Shown: piece after piece, positions 44,420-57,211 of the stretch
Numbering within the stretch: position 1 is the first letter of the stretch
Layout of the letters: each line of letters opens with the position of its first letter
NCBI GenBank assembly: GCA_037954665.1
Contig: JBBMOL010000100.1
Span: 1,240,001-1,304,000, forward strand
DNA from: Laguncularia racemosa
Lineage: Eukaryota > Streptophyta > Magnoliopsida > Myrtales > Combretaceae
Direction of reading: 5' to 3'
Length of the DNA stretch: 64,000 nucleotides
Notes under the pieces: model-generated
Databases searched by the model: none
Seen by the model: the letters and a program-made list of their open reading frames with translations, nothing else
What the model was told of the DNA's origin: nothing
Position numbers and translations under genes: made by a program

Positions 44420-45500
44420 CAAATGGTGTTACAGTTTGTCCAATTTGATGAATTACAAGATGAGGACCCCAATGCTCACATATCAAATTTCCATGAGATC
44501 TACAATGCCTTTAAGATCAATGGAGCTTCAGACAATACAATCAAACTACGACTTTTATCCTTTTTGTTAAGAGGTTAAGCAAAATAATGCTGAATTCACT
44601 TCCATGGGGATCCATCACTACCTAGGATAATATGGCTCAAAAGTTCCTTGAAAAATACTTTTCACCTGCTAAAATTGCCAAACTCCAAAAAGATATATCA
44701 TCCTATGTTCGATTGGAGGTCTAGACCTTATACGACACTTAGGAAAGGCATAAGGAGCTATTGAGAAGATGCTCACATCATGGCCTCCCCCTATGGATGC
44801 AAATTCAAACCTCTACAATGATTTCAATGTATCAACCAAGCAAACGATAGATGTTGCTACTGAAGGAACATTAAATACTAAAACACCCAAAGAGGTCTAA
44901 TCCTTGATTAAGGACATGGCTATAATAGCTTTCAATGGGAAAGTGCTAAGATGAGAAATAGAGCAATGAGTATCTACAAATTAGATATGGTGACAACTTT
45001 AGCCAATAAGGTTGATGCCATTAGTAAGAAGTTGGATGCATTTTCCATTAATCCCTAATGTAACTTAGAAGAGGTTAATGTAGAAGGAACTAGAACTCAT
45101 CATCATTGGTAACAAGTAGACTATTTAGGAAATCCCTCTAGACCATAAAACAACCTATATATTGACACGTACAATCTAGGATAGAGAAATCATCAAAATT
45201 TCTCTTGAAAATATCAATATCAAAATCAACAGAAGATGAATTTGCCTCCCTAAGATTCTAGAGACCCTTACCACAAGAGAAGAAATCAAGTTTGGAAGAA
45301 CTTTTAACTAAATATATTCAAACTAATAAGTTAGATTGTAGAATACCAAAACTTCTTTGAGAAATCAAGAAGCCCCCATCCATAATTTAGAAAATCAAGT
45401 GGGACAATTAGCAAGATGATGGCTAAGAGGTAACAAGGGACACTGCTAGGAAACATTGAGATAAACCCTAAGGAGCATGTGATAACAGTGACTCTTAGAA
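44420..45500 (+). pseudogene. Athila gag, broken
   Basis: Blocks in order are FDELQDEDPNAHISNFHEI, NAFKINGASDNTIKLRLLSF, then WDNMAQKFLEKYFSPAKIAKL-like (44610-44690) and later TLANKVDAISKKLDAFSINP (44995-45057). This is the Athila capsid region (the GVS-D-IRLRLFPFSL pattern). Numerous stops and frameshifts. Confidence 0.7.
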
Positions 45501-45785
45501 GTGAAAAGGGGTTTCAAGTTAAATAGAAAACTATAAAAGAGTCAGCATGGAACAAAGAGGAGGTTAAGACAAAAGAAAGCGAGGAGCCACCGAAAATAAA
45601 GGAATAAAACCGCCTATACCTTATCCTCAACGTTTGAAGAAAGACCGCTCTGATGAGTAATTTAGTAAGTTTCTTGATCTATTTAAGTAATTACATATTA
45701 ACTTACCTCTTGTCAATGTCATATCGCAGATGCTAAAATACACAAAGTTCCTAAATGATTTATTATCCAACAAGAGTTAGAGGAT

Positions 45786-46211
45786 TTGTCAATTGTCACA
45801 CTAAAAGAGGAATGTTCAACGATTCTTCAAAACAAGCTATCAAAGAAACTAAAGGATCCAGGGAGTTTTACTATTCCCTGCGTACTTAGTAACTTAGTAA
45901 ATGATAAGGCCTTAGCAAATTTAGGAGCAAGTATTAATTTGTTACCATATAAATTATGTCAAAAATTAGGGCTAAGAGAGCCAAAACTCACATGTATGAG
46001 CTTACATCTAGCTGATAGATATGTCGCATACCCTAAGGAAATTATAGAGCATGTGCTTGTCCAAGTAGGAAAGTTTATATTTCTTGTGGATTTTATTATA
46101 CTTGATATGGATGAGGACATAAAAGTACCTCTTATTTTAGATAGATCATTTTTTGCTACAATTAAGGCTATAATAGATATTAATGATGGTAAGCTTATCT
46201 TAAAGGTATGA
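45786..46211 (+). pseudogene. Athila protease, catalytic Asp changed
   Basis: The longest open piece of the element (141 codons) covers the aspartic protease: KLSKKLKDPGSFTIPCVLSN, KALANLGASINLLPYKLCQ, LADRYVAYPKEIIEHVLVQV, VDFIILDMDEDIKVPLILDR. Athila proteases usually have DLGAS; here it is NLGAS (AAT for GAT), which removes the catalytic Asp. It is part of a polyprotein, so the Met at the start is not a true start. Confidence 0.75.
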
Positions 46212-47273
46212 GATAAAGAAATAATTTTTAAAATTCTCAAAACAATGAAAAATTCTACTAACTATGATGATACCTATTATCGTTTAGATGCTACTAATCT
46301 CTCTATTATTGATTGCGCACAAGAGATATTATCTAAGGACCTTTTGAAGTGTTGCTTACAAAAGGGATTAGAGAAAATAAAAAGCCTTGAGTGTGTTGAA
46401 GTAGCAACTCAATTAATGGCTAACAATTCCATTAATGGGAAGAAAGAGTTCAAGCAAATAACATGAAGAAGGAACCAAGGCTAAGACCCTCCATTGAAGA
46501 TTCACCAATAGTGGAATTAAAGCAGCTTTCTGATTACTTAGTGTATGCCTTTTTGGAGAATGATTCTAAACTACTGTTAGTTATAACTTCTAACTTAAGC
46601 ACAAACCAAAAGGAGAAGTTGTTAGGGTTACTTAAGAACCATAAAAGGCCATTACATAGAAAATACCAAAAAAAAAAGAGGAATTAATCCTTCATTTTGC
46701 ACTCACAAAATATTGATGGAAGAAAGTTACAAACTGGTGGTGCAACCTTAAAGAAAACTAAATCCTAATATGAATGAAGTAATCAAGGTTGAAGTGATCA
46801 AGTTGCTAGACGCAAGTATGATTTATCCCATTTTTTATAATTCATAGGTCAGTCCTATGCTGGTAGTACCTAAGAAGGAGGGATGATCGTAGTTCCAAAT
46901 GAAAAGAAAGAATTGATCCCTATGTGCACTATCATAGGCTAGAGGGTGTGCATTGACTACAAGAAGTTGAATGATGCCATGTTCAAAGATCATTTCCCCT
47001 TACCTTTTATTGATCAAATGTTGGAGCATTTAGCAAGGCACATGTATTACTATTTTCTAGATGGATCATCTGGCTATTTTCATATACCAATTGCACTAGA
47101 AGATTAGGAGAAGACAACGTTCTCATGTCCATATGGCACTTTTTCCTATAGGCAAATGCCCTTTAGACTTTGTAATGAACTAGCTACATTTCAAAGGTAC
47201 ATGATGGCCATTTTTGAAGACTACATAAAGGAGATCAAGGAAGTCTTTATGGATGATTTCTTAGTTTTTGATC

Positions 47274-47314
<41 letters not shown>

Positions 47315-47880
47315 CTAATCTGGAGAAAGTGTTATGCAGTTATGAAGAAACAAACTTAGTACTAAATTGGGAAAAGTGCCATTTCACGGTATAGGAAAGA
47401 ATTTCCTAGGACGTAAAATCTTACATAGGGGTATTGAAGTAAATAGTACCAAGATTGACACCATTGCAAAACCTCTACCCCTAACTTCGATTAAGGTAAT
47501 AGAAAGCTTTTTAGGATATACGAGGTTCTATAGACGATTTATAAAAGACTTTTTTTAAATAGTTAAACCTTTAACCAAATTATTGGAGAAAGACGTGTTT
47601 TTTATCTTTTCATAGGATTTCTTAAACACCTTTAATCTATTAAAGGACAAACTAATAAAGGCTCTCATTATGGTTGCACTCGATTGGAACTTACCATTTG
47701 AGCTAATGTGAGATGCAAGTGGCTTTGTAGTTAAAGCAGTACTGGGATAACAAAATGACAAACACTTTCAACTAATTTACTATGCTAGCACGACTGTGGC
47801 TAAGTCATGTTTACTATAGCGTCTAGTTTTCCAAGTTTTTTATAGACAATTTTGACATGACCTAAAGCACAACCATGTTA
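46212..47880 (+). pseudogene. Athila reverse transcriptase and RNase H, broken
   Basis: Pieces in order are KQLSDYLVYAFLENDSKL (46518), VCIDYKKLNDAMFKDHFPLP (46945-47005), FLDGSSGYFHIPIALED, TFSCPYGTFSYRQMPF, then VFMDDFLVF (FMDD box intact, 47242-47268). A long TA microsatellite interrupts the frame just after it. Downstream are LNWEKCHF, LGYTRFYRRFIKDF (47511-47556) and an RNase H stretch with DASGFVVKAVLG (47712-47750). Stops and frameshifts throughout; the match stops before integrase. Confidence 0.75.
47275..47311. repeat. TA microsatellite inside Athila RT
   Basis: A pure (TA)n run of about 36 bases lies directly after the FMDD box codons, between DDFLVFDH and LTNLEKVLCSYEE. It replaces or expands a few codons of the RT. 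Confidence 0.8.
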
Positions 47881-47887
47881 AATAGTG

Positions 47888-48795
47888 TGTTGGCCTAAAA
47901 ACTGGAATTTTTTTGCTCACTATATAAAGGATAAGGAGGACTCAAACCGAAGAAACAAGAAGACTTTTTTTTATTTGTTCTAAGGTTTTTGAAAGACTAG
48001 AAACTATTTTTTTGTGTTTCAAGAATTTATGGTTCTTCTTATATTTCTTTGATGATGTATGTTTTTACATCATTGAGGATTTCTGTTTTCAATATGATTA
48101 GAATTTAATTTCTCTTAGTATCTAGATTTGTGGATCCTAAGATTATTATTTGATTGAATTTATTGCTATTCAATGAATTTTTAGATTTATTGATTCGTGC
48201 ATGTGTTCTTAACTCTGTTTAGATTAATATTTCTAGAGTATTATTCTATCTATTTAATATTATTTATTAGAATTGAAAATTCTAATGTATAATTAGATTT
48301 ACCATGTTTGAAGAGAATTAGTATAATCTTAGAGATAAGTTACATAATTCTTCTAGAATTAATTAATTTGTTTCAAGAAATTTATTGTTTTTAATATAGT
48401 CCTTGAAATATGCTATTATAAAGAGATTTAGATAGTTGTTTTTATTATTAGGGTTAATAAGTTTAAGAAAGTTATTAAACTAATTTAGGAATTCCCCGGT
48501 CAATGAAATTAGAAGGATTTGAATGAATTTTGTGAATGTCACATAATAATTCATAGGAGAAACAAAATCTAGATATTAGTTTTACCATCTTAAAGTTAAT
48601 TATAATTTATTTTGTTATTCTTTCTTTCAATTTAATCTTTAGTTCATTAATTAATACTTAGTTATAAGGTTTAGATCAATTAATCTTTTTAATTTACTAA
48701 TTAAATAATAAGATATAGATTAGTATTGGTACTTGTAATCCCTATAGGACAATATCCGTTTTTAATAGACTATATTATAAAATTTGATAGGTATA
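47888..48795 (+). repeat. Athila 3' LTR
   Basis: Begins near TGTTGGCCTAAAAACTGG, has a TATA box (CTATATAAAGG, about 47920-47930) and ends around 48795 after the stretch shared with the 5' fragment. The 3' flank is Del/Tekay-like sequence, so the border is approximate. Confidence 0.65.
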
Positions 48796-50821
48796 TTTGC
48801 CTTCCATCGAAGCTAATTGGAAAAGAGGAGAAAAAGGATTCTCAAAATAGAATGGTATACAATCAAATACATGGAAATGTACCTTCAACACGCTGAATGG
48901 AGATAAAATGTTACATTATAAAGGATACATGGCAGGTTACACATGCTTGTACTTGCTCGTGTTAAAGTGTACGGTCGAGTATACAATCATGTATTTGGAT
49001 GTGTAGGAAAAGTTTCATACATAGAAAGGTACATGGCCATTCACACTCCCATGTTCCCTCCTATGTTCCTCTGCATTGCCACATATATGGTTGTGTTGTT
49101 TTGAAATGCCGATATTTCACTTCTATTTCATTTTTCTACAATTATAAGCTAAGATTCATGCACAATAAAACAATGGGAAAGGGAATTATGCAATTAGGGC
49201 ATGATCAACCACTTAGTAAACTTAGATTATGTTATAGGATAGAACTAAACTTAATCTTTGGAATTTAACAAGTAATATACCCTTGATATTAACGTAAGAA
49301 CTAGCTGTGAGACCGCTCTTCTAGGTATGTGTTTACTGTGTTTACTGTTTATGATTGTTAACTTAGTAATATAAATGAATTTAATTGGATATTGAGTTTA
49401 AATGTATGTACCGCTTGTGCTTAACTTGACCTAAGGGCTCGCAATAGTAGATCCTTAGGAGGCATCTTAATGATTGGTATATAACATTATTCCTAGTGAA
49501 GTCTTATACCAAAATAATTTATGATAGATTAAGGTTAGATGAGACCCGCAACAGCAGTTCCTAACCTAAGAATATATACATATATATAAGTATTATATGG
49601 TGTGATGAAGTCATGAGTACCCTTGTATTTTCGTTGGTTAAATCAAAGAGAAATAATCTAATTATTGTGATATGTACATCTACTACATTTATGTGTGTTT
49701 GTGCTATGATTAATGTAACATGTGCATGTTTATGTGGTATTCACGTATTAAGCTTAGGCTCATTCCCTTTATTTTTAGTTCCAAGTAAGTATGACGAATA
49801 TGCCAACTACGATGAATATAGGATGTAGTTTATTATTATCATGATGAGAATGGAGGAGAACATCAATATTATTACAGTGATAAGTAAGGTGGGAGTAGAT
49901 GAAGGACTTTTATAGAATTTGAAAATGTTTAAGTAAAGAGCTTAGAGATGGTTTATAAGCTATTAAACATTTTTATTGCATTATGGGTTGATGGATGTTT
50001 AGCATGGTATTTAAATTGAAGCTTAATGTGCCTTTTATTAACTAATAATGATTGGAATGATTCACCTATGAATCATTCATGTATATCATTAGAGTTAGAG
50101 TTTTATTAATGTATAGTGAAGATGAATAGGTTTGAAGTTATAAAAGAGATAGAGAGCTTTAGCATGTTGCTACTTAATGATGACGTGTAGTGTGTCTTGA
50201 GTTCTTAGACGTTACAACTTACGTGATATCAGAGCTTAGGTTATGATCCATAAAGTTTAGGTTTAAAGATTCTTAAGAACTAGGTCGTTGATCAACAAGT
50301 GTAAGTTTTAATCAATAGAAAGCAAGTTATGATCTTTAGATGCTTAGGCATTAAATCTCTAAAGACGATGAGATATGAAGAGTGTAAGTAAAATTATGAG
50401 TCGGTTGCTTTGTCTAGTAGTTTATTTTACTGTAATTATTATATTTATTTACAATTTGTTTTAAATCCTTATTTTTTTATTTGTATATATGTGTAGATAT
50501 ATATATATATATGTAAGTGCATATCATCACTAACTTTTAAACTGACTATAAGTCTAGGATCTATTTGGTTGTCTTATCTCAAACAGAATGCCTTTCAAAA
50601 GAATCACAGAACATAACTTATCTAGCATGAGACGAGATAAGGATGCCCCAAATAAAAGGTACCTCTAGGACTGCGATAACAAAAAGCGCCAACACTAGTA
50701 ACTAACCCAATTGCATAGTTGCTGCAGACTATGAATGCCTAAGTTGGGATGATAACACAGTAAGAACAATAGGCCATAAGATTTGCTAGGCTTGTAGAGG
50801 ACCAAATTGGATTGGACAAGT
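48796..50821 (+). mobile_element. 5' part of a Del/Tekay-like Ty3/gypsy element
   Basis: An LTR-like stretch ends near GACGTTACA (50218) and is followed by TGATATCAGAGCTTAGG (50224-50240). That matches a Met-tRNA primer-binding site (TGGTATCAGAGC) in the context usual for Del/Tekay chromoviruses. A gag-like start follows at 50588 (MPFKRITEHNLSS) with stops. The element is cut off at about 50821 by segment C2; no pol is present. The LTR start was not determined. Confidence 0.5.
50224..50238 (+). promoter_or_regulatory. Primer-binding site (initiator tRNA-Met-like)
   Basis: TGATATCAGAGC is one base from TGGTATCAGAGC and lies 6-7 nt after the proposed LTR end. Confidence 0.6.
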
Positions 50822-52290
50822 ATATAAATGTTAAGAATTAACAATGTACTTTTCCTTAAAACATGTTAACTAAGCCTAAAAATAAGCATTATGTGACTTC
50901 ACACATCAATTATACATTTCTATGAAAAAGTAAGAATGTAAAAGAATAATTTTTTTTATTTAATAGAAATAAGCACCTAATATTATGATTTATATTAAGG
51001 TTGTGCCACATGATAATAGTCCCAAATGCTTTTTTCTTTTAATTTTGAAAAACAATATATGCGAATGGATCCTTTTTGATGAGTTTTTCAAACATAGTTT
51101 AGATAGTTAAAAGAAAATGTTTTTATATTTCAAGAATGATTATACACCTCATAAAAAAATATAAAAATATAAAAATTCTCTTCTTTCAATTCTTAACATG
51201 TAATTAACCCACTTATTAATTTTTTACCATATAAAAATATTGTTTTTATGTTGTTAGGGTATATTTATTGTAAAGGAATCTATTTTGTGTCTTTATGTGC
51301 CGTATTAATATTTTTAAAAATTGTTTTTTAAAGAACTTACTACTTTATTCCTAATTTCTTCACAAAAGTTTTTTAAAAACATTCTTACAGATTCCAATAA
51401 TATACTTCAACCAATCAAAAAGTTAAAAAAAAAAAGTATTTCAAAGTTTCTTGTCAAAGAATCCATACTTCCTTAAGGAAATTGAAATATTGCTTTAAGG
51501 TCTCATCACCAGCTCCTTATCCATGCAAATACGAGCCAAGTAAACCCGCAATAAATATATTCTTAGAAAGTGTTGAAAGCAATTAATACTATTTTCTTAA
51601 TATTATTGACGGATGGCTTTATTTTTCTTTTACAAATAAATTATAAATGCAATTTCTAAACTATTGATGAAGTATGCTGAATAATTTTTATTTTCTTATA
51701 ATATTAAAGATTCATTGCTATGTACAGAACTTTTAGTAATGTTCAGGTTTTAATAATAGTCTAAAAATTATTTTTAAAAGTTCTGATACCTAACGAATCA
51801 TTTGGAGGGCGTATTTGTAATTATACACTCTTTTTTTTTTTTCAAAATTTGTGACGAGAAGAGAAACGATGAAGCCGGTGTTCTGGTGTCTTCAGGCCCA
51901 TTGCTACGAAAAGCCTACGCGCGAACGCGTAAATGAGCAAGTCGACCCCACTCGGATGGAGCCAGCTGGCTCTCTTCTCTTTTGGATTTAACTGTTTAAG
52001 TGCTCTGCTGTAACATTAACGCGTTTAGAATTGTGTATATTCTTACGATTCTCTCTGGAACAAAAGTGCATGGCTCATTTGGGGAAAGGAAAAAAAATAT
52101 AATATATATATATATAATTCTAAAAATATGCCGATCTTGAAAGTATTTTAACAAACATACTACTTAAAATTGGATTTAACACTTTTTAAGTTGACATAAA
52201 ATTAACAGTTGAATTATACATACACAAGAATACTCATAACAAAACCAACGCTTCAATAGCTGATTTTTTATCAATTTAAAATCAACACTT
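50822..52290. repeat. Paralogous intergenic segment C2
   Basis: The partner of C1 (41590-42727), direct orientation, spacing about 9.2-9.4 kb. The GC-rich core at 51850-52075 is much better conserved than the AT-rich flanks. C2 retains 9 extra bases in the core (CCCCACTCGG-like, near 51947) and about 270 bp near 51190-51460. The short open frame in the core (from 51868, MKPVFWCLQAHCYEKPT) diverges in frame between copies, so coding is not supported. Confidence 0.85.
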
Positions 52291-53379
52291 GAAGTATCGA
52301 TTTTAAATAATATATTTTTTGTTATTAGTATATTTTAAGAATTTTTTTTAAATAATAATATTTTTTTCCTTATCCCCTCCTTATTTTGTATTTTTCCAAA
52401 CGGTTGGAAAAGTTTTAAATATTTAAAATTTATTCTCATTCCAAAATTTTCTTTTGATTATCCACTTTTAGTACTATTAAATAAACTAAATGACAGTTCA
52501 TAAAACCATAAAAAAAAAAGTTACTATTTTTTAGTTTCATAATAGTAAAAGTTCCATTTCAAACCTTTTCACTATAAATGAAAACAAGCAAGATTTATTC
52601 ATGGGCTACTTATGTTTGACTCTATATAGTTGAGTTTATGTTTATTAGAACTATTTCTATGGATGTGTTTCCATGAAAACTCCAACAAGGTTAGTTTTTG
52701 ACTTATTCAAGTGGTCCATTGAGTTGCACTTAAGCTTCAAAATTAGCTTGATTAGTAGCTTGTGAGATTAGTTAAACTCAAGTTAAGTTTAAATATTAGT
52801 CGATTAGAAATTGAATTTGGATATTATTATTATTTTGTTACAAGAAGAATATTCTTAGAGATCATTTCGAACCTATATGAGTTTAGTTAAGTTAGACTCA
52901 AGTTCAAAATTTTAAATTCCAATCAACTTCAAGCAAAACTCGAGCTCAATCTTGAACTCAATATTTTACCATATGAATTCGACTCAATTCATGTATAGTT
53001 GTATCTTATTTCTAACATGATAATAGATGGTAATAAAAAATGTGATGAGTGGTAGTTTCATCAATCTAATGTTAATGTTTTATTTATGCCACATGTGTTG
53101 TTAGACTTAAGTTCGTTTATAACTCCACCATCAAATCTATGCTTTATTAGTTTATTCATTATACAAGTAAAAAAGATAGGTAGCAATTCCTTCCTATCAA
53201 CCAAATAATGAAATAACATTCTCACCTTACTTTGTTCTTGTTGCATAATTAGTTCAATTTAATATATATTTCGCTTCATGAACAAAACATCATATAGGTT
53301 TATTGTTGATCTTAGCAACAATCTAAAATATCAATTTTTAAGTCATACAATAAGGTATAATGGAATTTCCTAAGAGTAG
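52291..53379. other. Intergenic AT-rich DNA, possible hAT-like remnant
   Basis: No gene. At about 52610-53010 there are many CTCAAGTT/AACTCGAGCTC-type motifs reminiscent of the repeat at 19129-20038, but no terminal repeats were found. Confidence 0.4.
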
Positions 53380-55200
53380 TAATGGAGAAAATGGATTTTG
53401 ATGAGAGTTTGATTAATTGGATTATATAATGTATTTCCTCTATTTCCTTTAATCTTTTACTAAATGGCAAGCATGTTCATTTTTTTTTTCACTCCATCTA
53501 AGGGGATAAGGCAAGGAAATCTTATTTCTCCTTACTTACTCCTCTTAATGGTTGACATATTATCTATTATGATTCAAAAAGAGAAGGATCAAGGACATAT
53601 AAAAGGAATTAGCATAAAAGGAGATCGTCTTAAACTCACACACTTTTATTTTTTATTTTTATGATTCCCTTTTATTCGCTAAGACTTCAACTACTAATAT
53701 AAGTAGTTTTAAAAGGTTGTTGGATTTATATTGTAATACTTCTGGTTAACTTGTGAGTTATCCCAATTCTTCAATCACTTTTAGCATGAACACCCCAGAT
53801 TATGTGAAGGAATCTTGTGGTGCAAGTATGCAAATCTCACTCCTGAATAAGCTAGGCAAATACCTAGGTTTGCCAATAGAGTGGGGTAGATCAAAATTTT
53901 AAGCATTGAGAATTGTTAAAGAATGGATTGTATCTAAATTGCAAGGGTGGAAAAGTTTGTTATTATCTCCAAGGGGGAAAGAAATTTTAATCAAGTCAGT
54001 AGCTTATGCAATTCCTAACTATGTAATGAGTGTTTTTCGCTTCCCTAGAAAATGGTGTCAAGATGTGACGGCTATGATAGTAAGATATTGGTGGGGAGGC
54101 AATCAATCAATTAGGAAATTATATTGGAAGAGTTGGAATGATTTAACGTTACCTAAAATGAAAGGGGGTTTAGGATTCAAAGATCTTGAGTTTGTTAACC
54201 AATCACTTCTAGGAAAGATGGCTTGGAGAATTTTAAAAAATCCAAAAGCTTTGTGGGTGAGAGTGCTAAAGAGCATTTATTTTTCCAATTCTAATTTTCT
54301 ACATTCTACATTGGGAGGAAGGGCCTCATGATGTTAGCAGAGCATACAAATAGGTATAAAAGTTATTGAACCTAATGTGATATGGTAGGTGAATAAAGGT
54401 AATAAAAGTCATGTTTAGACAAACCCATGGTTTCCAAATATTCTAGGTTTTAAGTTGCATCCTTTGAATAATGGGGATATTAATTCAAATCTACTAGTAG
54501 AAAACTTGATAATGAGTAATCCAAGGCATTGGCAAACTAATGAATTATCAAATAAAGTTTCCAAGGAATAAGTGGAGGCAATTCATGCAATCCCATTAGT
54601 TTGACATTGGAGGAAGATAAATTAATATGAGTGTCCTTTTTGTTGTTGTTGTGCTGAGACACTAGAACACCCGATTCTTCTTTGTGCAAGGACAAAGACA
54701 ATTTGGTTTGCAGTTTTTGGGCTTAAGAATGAATAATATGCAAATGCACAAATTGGAAGATTGGTTTATGTAATTAATAAGAAGAAGCTCAGATATTTTT
54801 TTTTAGGGATAGGGATTTGGTTGAGAAATTTATAATAAATGTGTTTTTGAATACATTACTCCCAATCTTTTTTCAGTATTAGGAAGAGTCCAAAGCCCTT
54901 ATCTCGAAATTCCTCATATTAAAAGGCAATTAGCTGATTTTCTTAAACAAATACCAGCAATGGAAGAAAGATAAGCAAGTCGAAGCATGGTGTTATAAAA
55001 CTCAATTGTGATGGCACGGTGAGTTCAAAAACACACTCAATGGCTACCTAATTTGTGTGGTTTGAATAGTTGCCAAAGCAGCACCTTCTTCTTATCTTAA
55101 TTATGAACTTGTGGAAGTTAAAACAGTCCTCAATGCTATAAATTGTGCGTTGTTGAAACTTCACAATCAAGATTTAAAATTAACTGATCCCAGTATTTAA
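53380..55200 (+). pseudogene. LINE (non-LTR) reverse transcriptase to RNase H, decayed
   Basis: The frames preserve plant LINE ORF2 order: MDFDESLINWI and SKGIRQGNLISPYLLLLMVD (RT fingers/palm; RQGDPLSPYLF is usual), with the FADD box lost by a deletion near 53650. Then come KYLGLPIEWGRSKF (53858-53900), the long open thumb region 53906-54331 (VKEWIVSKLQGWKSLLLSPRGK, KWCQDVTAMIVRYWWG), a zf-RVT (CPFCCCCAETLEHPILLCARTKTIWF, 54625-54705) and RNase H (KLNCDGT, then YELVEVKTVLNAINCALL, 54985-55180). The 5' half, including endonuclease, is missing. Stops and frameshifts make it inactive. Confidence 0.8.
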
Positions 55201-55361
55201 ATCCTATTGAAAATGTAATATTAGTGTTTTACAAGTGGAACTGGCTATGAGGTTATAGTGATCAAGATAAGAAAGGGGATTTCAACGTATTTATCAACGA
55301 TACCGTGAAATAATCGATAAGAAAAAAATATTTGTGTCCAATAGGAAATAGTAAAGGTAAT

Positions 55362-55720
55362 GATAATAACTGCTCACCTTCCTCTGCCAAGCGGACTCTT
55401 GCTGCGGAAGTCGCTGGTCACTCTAAAAGAGAGGGTCCGAGCCAACCACCGAAACCTGTATTGCACGGTTCCCCAATGTTCGTAATCGTTAAGTGGATTT
55501 CCAATTTTATGCATTAACGTTATGTAGATTTTTGTAGAATTGCACCTAGGAGATTGCGATGTATAGATTGATTTATGAGATTTTAAATTATAATCTTATT
55601 TTTTTATAATATTTAAAATATATATACACACTTTAAATCATTGTTAAAGTCTAAAAATACCCATTATTTATTATCCTTTTAGCGATAATTTCAAAATTAT
55701 AATAATAAAAATATAGCTGT
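55362..55720. repeat. Internal direct repeat of the A/B unit, first copy
   Basis: TGATAATAACTGCTCACC begins a stretch of about 350 bp that recurs, diverged, at 57212-57530, with counterparts in A at 12732-12800 (truncated) and 15448-15770. Shared blocks are AACCACC-AAACCTGTATTGCA and, further on, TTGTTAAA--C-AAAAAT, followed by TTTTA-C-ATAATTT. The nature of the repeat is unknown; an old two-LTR-like element or a local duplication would both fit. Confidence 0.6.
55374..55514 (-). CDS. Small ORF of unknown function (46 codons) with a splice-donor-like end
   Basis: On the minus strand an ATG at 55512-55514 opens 46 codons: MHKIGNPLNDYEHWGTVQY, then RFRWLARTLSFRVTSDF, then RSKSPLGRGR. The stop is the TGA within AG|GTGAGC, which also reads as a good 5' splice site, so this could be an exon fragment. 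It lies in a GC-richer island of an AT-rich region. I do not recognise the family. The three related copies (12732, 15448, 57212) do not keep the frame. It could equally be a chance ORF in a repeat. Confidence 0.3.
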   Translation of the reverse strand: MHKIGNPLNDYEHWGTVQYRFRWLARTLSFRVTSDFRSKSPLGRGR

Positions 55721-57211
55721 AGTAAAATTTAGAAAGTCTACATAATTTAAGATGTATTTGCAATTATTCCTAACCTTTATTTCTGTTAATTTGGTTATAG
55801 ATTTTTGGTCTAATTATAATGCACAAGACTAACAATAAGGATATTACTAAAAAGGAAAATGGGATTTAAGTTATGTAATTTGAATATTATTTGATAAGGG
55901 TGAGAGAGTAACCTGTTTTATAGGGTACTCATTTATACCTTATTCGATTAGATAGATTCTACATGAGTATTGAGAGTCATAAGATAAATTCTGAATATAA
56001 ATTTTCTAAATTTGTTATCACAAGGTAAGGTAGAGATATAAAGTTTCTTATCTTATATTCACTTTAGAACCTGTACTCTAAGTTATATAGGTATAGGTTT
56101 TAGAGTACCATATATCTATCATATAAAATATTATTGATTGATATTAATAAATAAATAGTAAATAATAGTATTATCACTTGAGCCTATAAATTTTATAGTA
56201 AAAGGAAAAATAAAGGAGCCCAGACCATAAGTTAATCACCTAAACAGTTAAAGTAATACCACCTCTCTCATTTTACATTTTTTTTATTTTCTTTTTTCCC
56301 TTGTTCTTCTTCAATTTCCTCTATAGCTTTATGTTTTCCATTCTTTTTCATTATTCTTTCTTATTTTCTAAGTAATAAAATCACATAAACCTATATTTTT
56401 TATAGGTTTTGCATATAAGGAACTTGTAATATCAAATAAATTACTTTTTTAATATCACACAAATTTTAAATTTATTAAAAAATGATAAAATTTACAGGTT
56501 CCATGTGATACCTAGTATCCTGTAGATTTTATGTAGTATAGAATATAGAGTGATTTCAAAATGTTATAAGATAGGTTCCAATTCTAAAATTTATAAACAT
56601 GTACTTTATAGAATATAGTATGGATAATGTTTTATACCCTATCCACTTTCTAATTGTTTACCCCTAGAATTTGATGATTTTTTTGCTTTTTTTTTTTTTG
56701 GGGTCTAGGGTTAGGTGTATTGTAATTAAATTGCTTTTTGAAATTTCATTTGTGCTTCTAAGTTATATGTTTTCATGTTTCTGATTATAATTATGACGAT
56801 TCCAATATAATTCTACTTATGCATGTCCTTTTCCATAGTAAAGGGGGGGAAAAGGATCAATAAGACTAGATGGCTACAAATAAATGATGGTATATACTAA
56901 TTCATATTGATCGTATCTTTTTTTTACATCAAATTTGTATTGGTAAAAGAAATATATAAAATCAAATAAACATTATAAATACTTAATTTATAATACAACA
57001 ATATTAATTTGTATATACTCATGGTTCATATTACTTTCATGCTTTCTATATAATCATACTATCGTAGTTGTTATGTCAAGATTTGTTAGTACAACTATAT
57101 ACATCCTATAAATCCCATCTATCGAAATGGGCAAACAATTTTAAAAAATGATCTTTGAATTTAAAGAACAAGACTAGTATGCGCCAATTCTCACAGTGAA
57201 TAGCTCAAAAT

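Larger units (their letters stand above)
43720..48795 (+). mobile_element. Athila-type Ty3/gypsy retrotransposon, decayed, no integrase
   Basis: A 5' LTR fragment (43720-44018), an Asp-tRNA-like primer-binding site, gag, protease, RT and RNase H pieces and a 3' LTR (about 47888-48795) appear in Athila order and with Athila-like sequences (KDPGSFTIPCVLSNL, LGASINLLP). The 5' LTR lacks its first 600 bp or so, cut by the junction with the GDPDL fragment. No integrase is recognisable between RNase H and the 3' LTR. Exact 3' end uncertain. Confidence 0.8.

Noticed and set aside
49613..49828. 71-codon ORF in the Del/Tekay-like LTR region
   Set aside because: It lies in LTR-like sequence upstream of a primer-binding site, has low-complexity hydrophobic content, and shows no domain.
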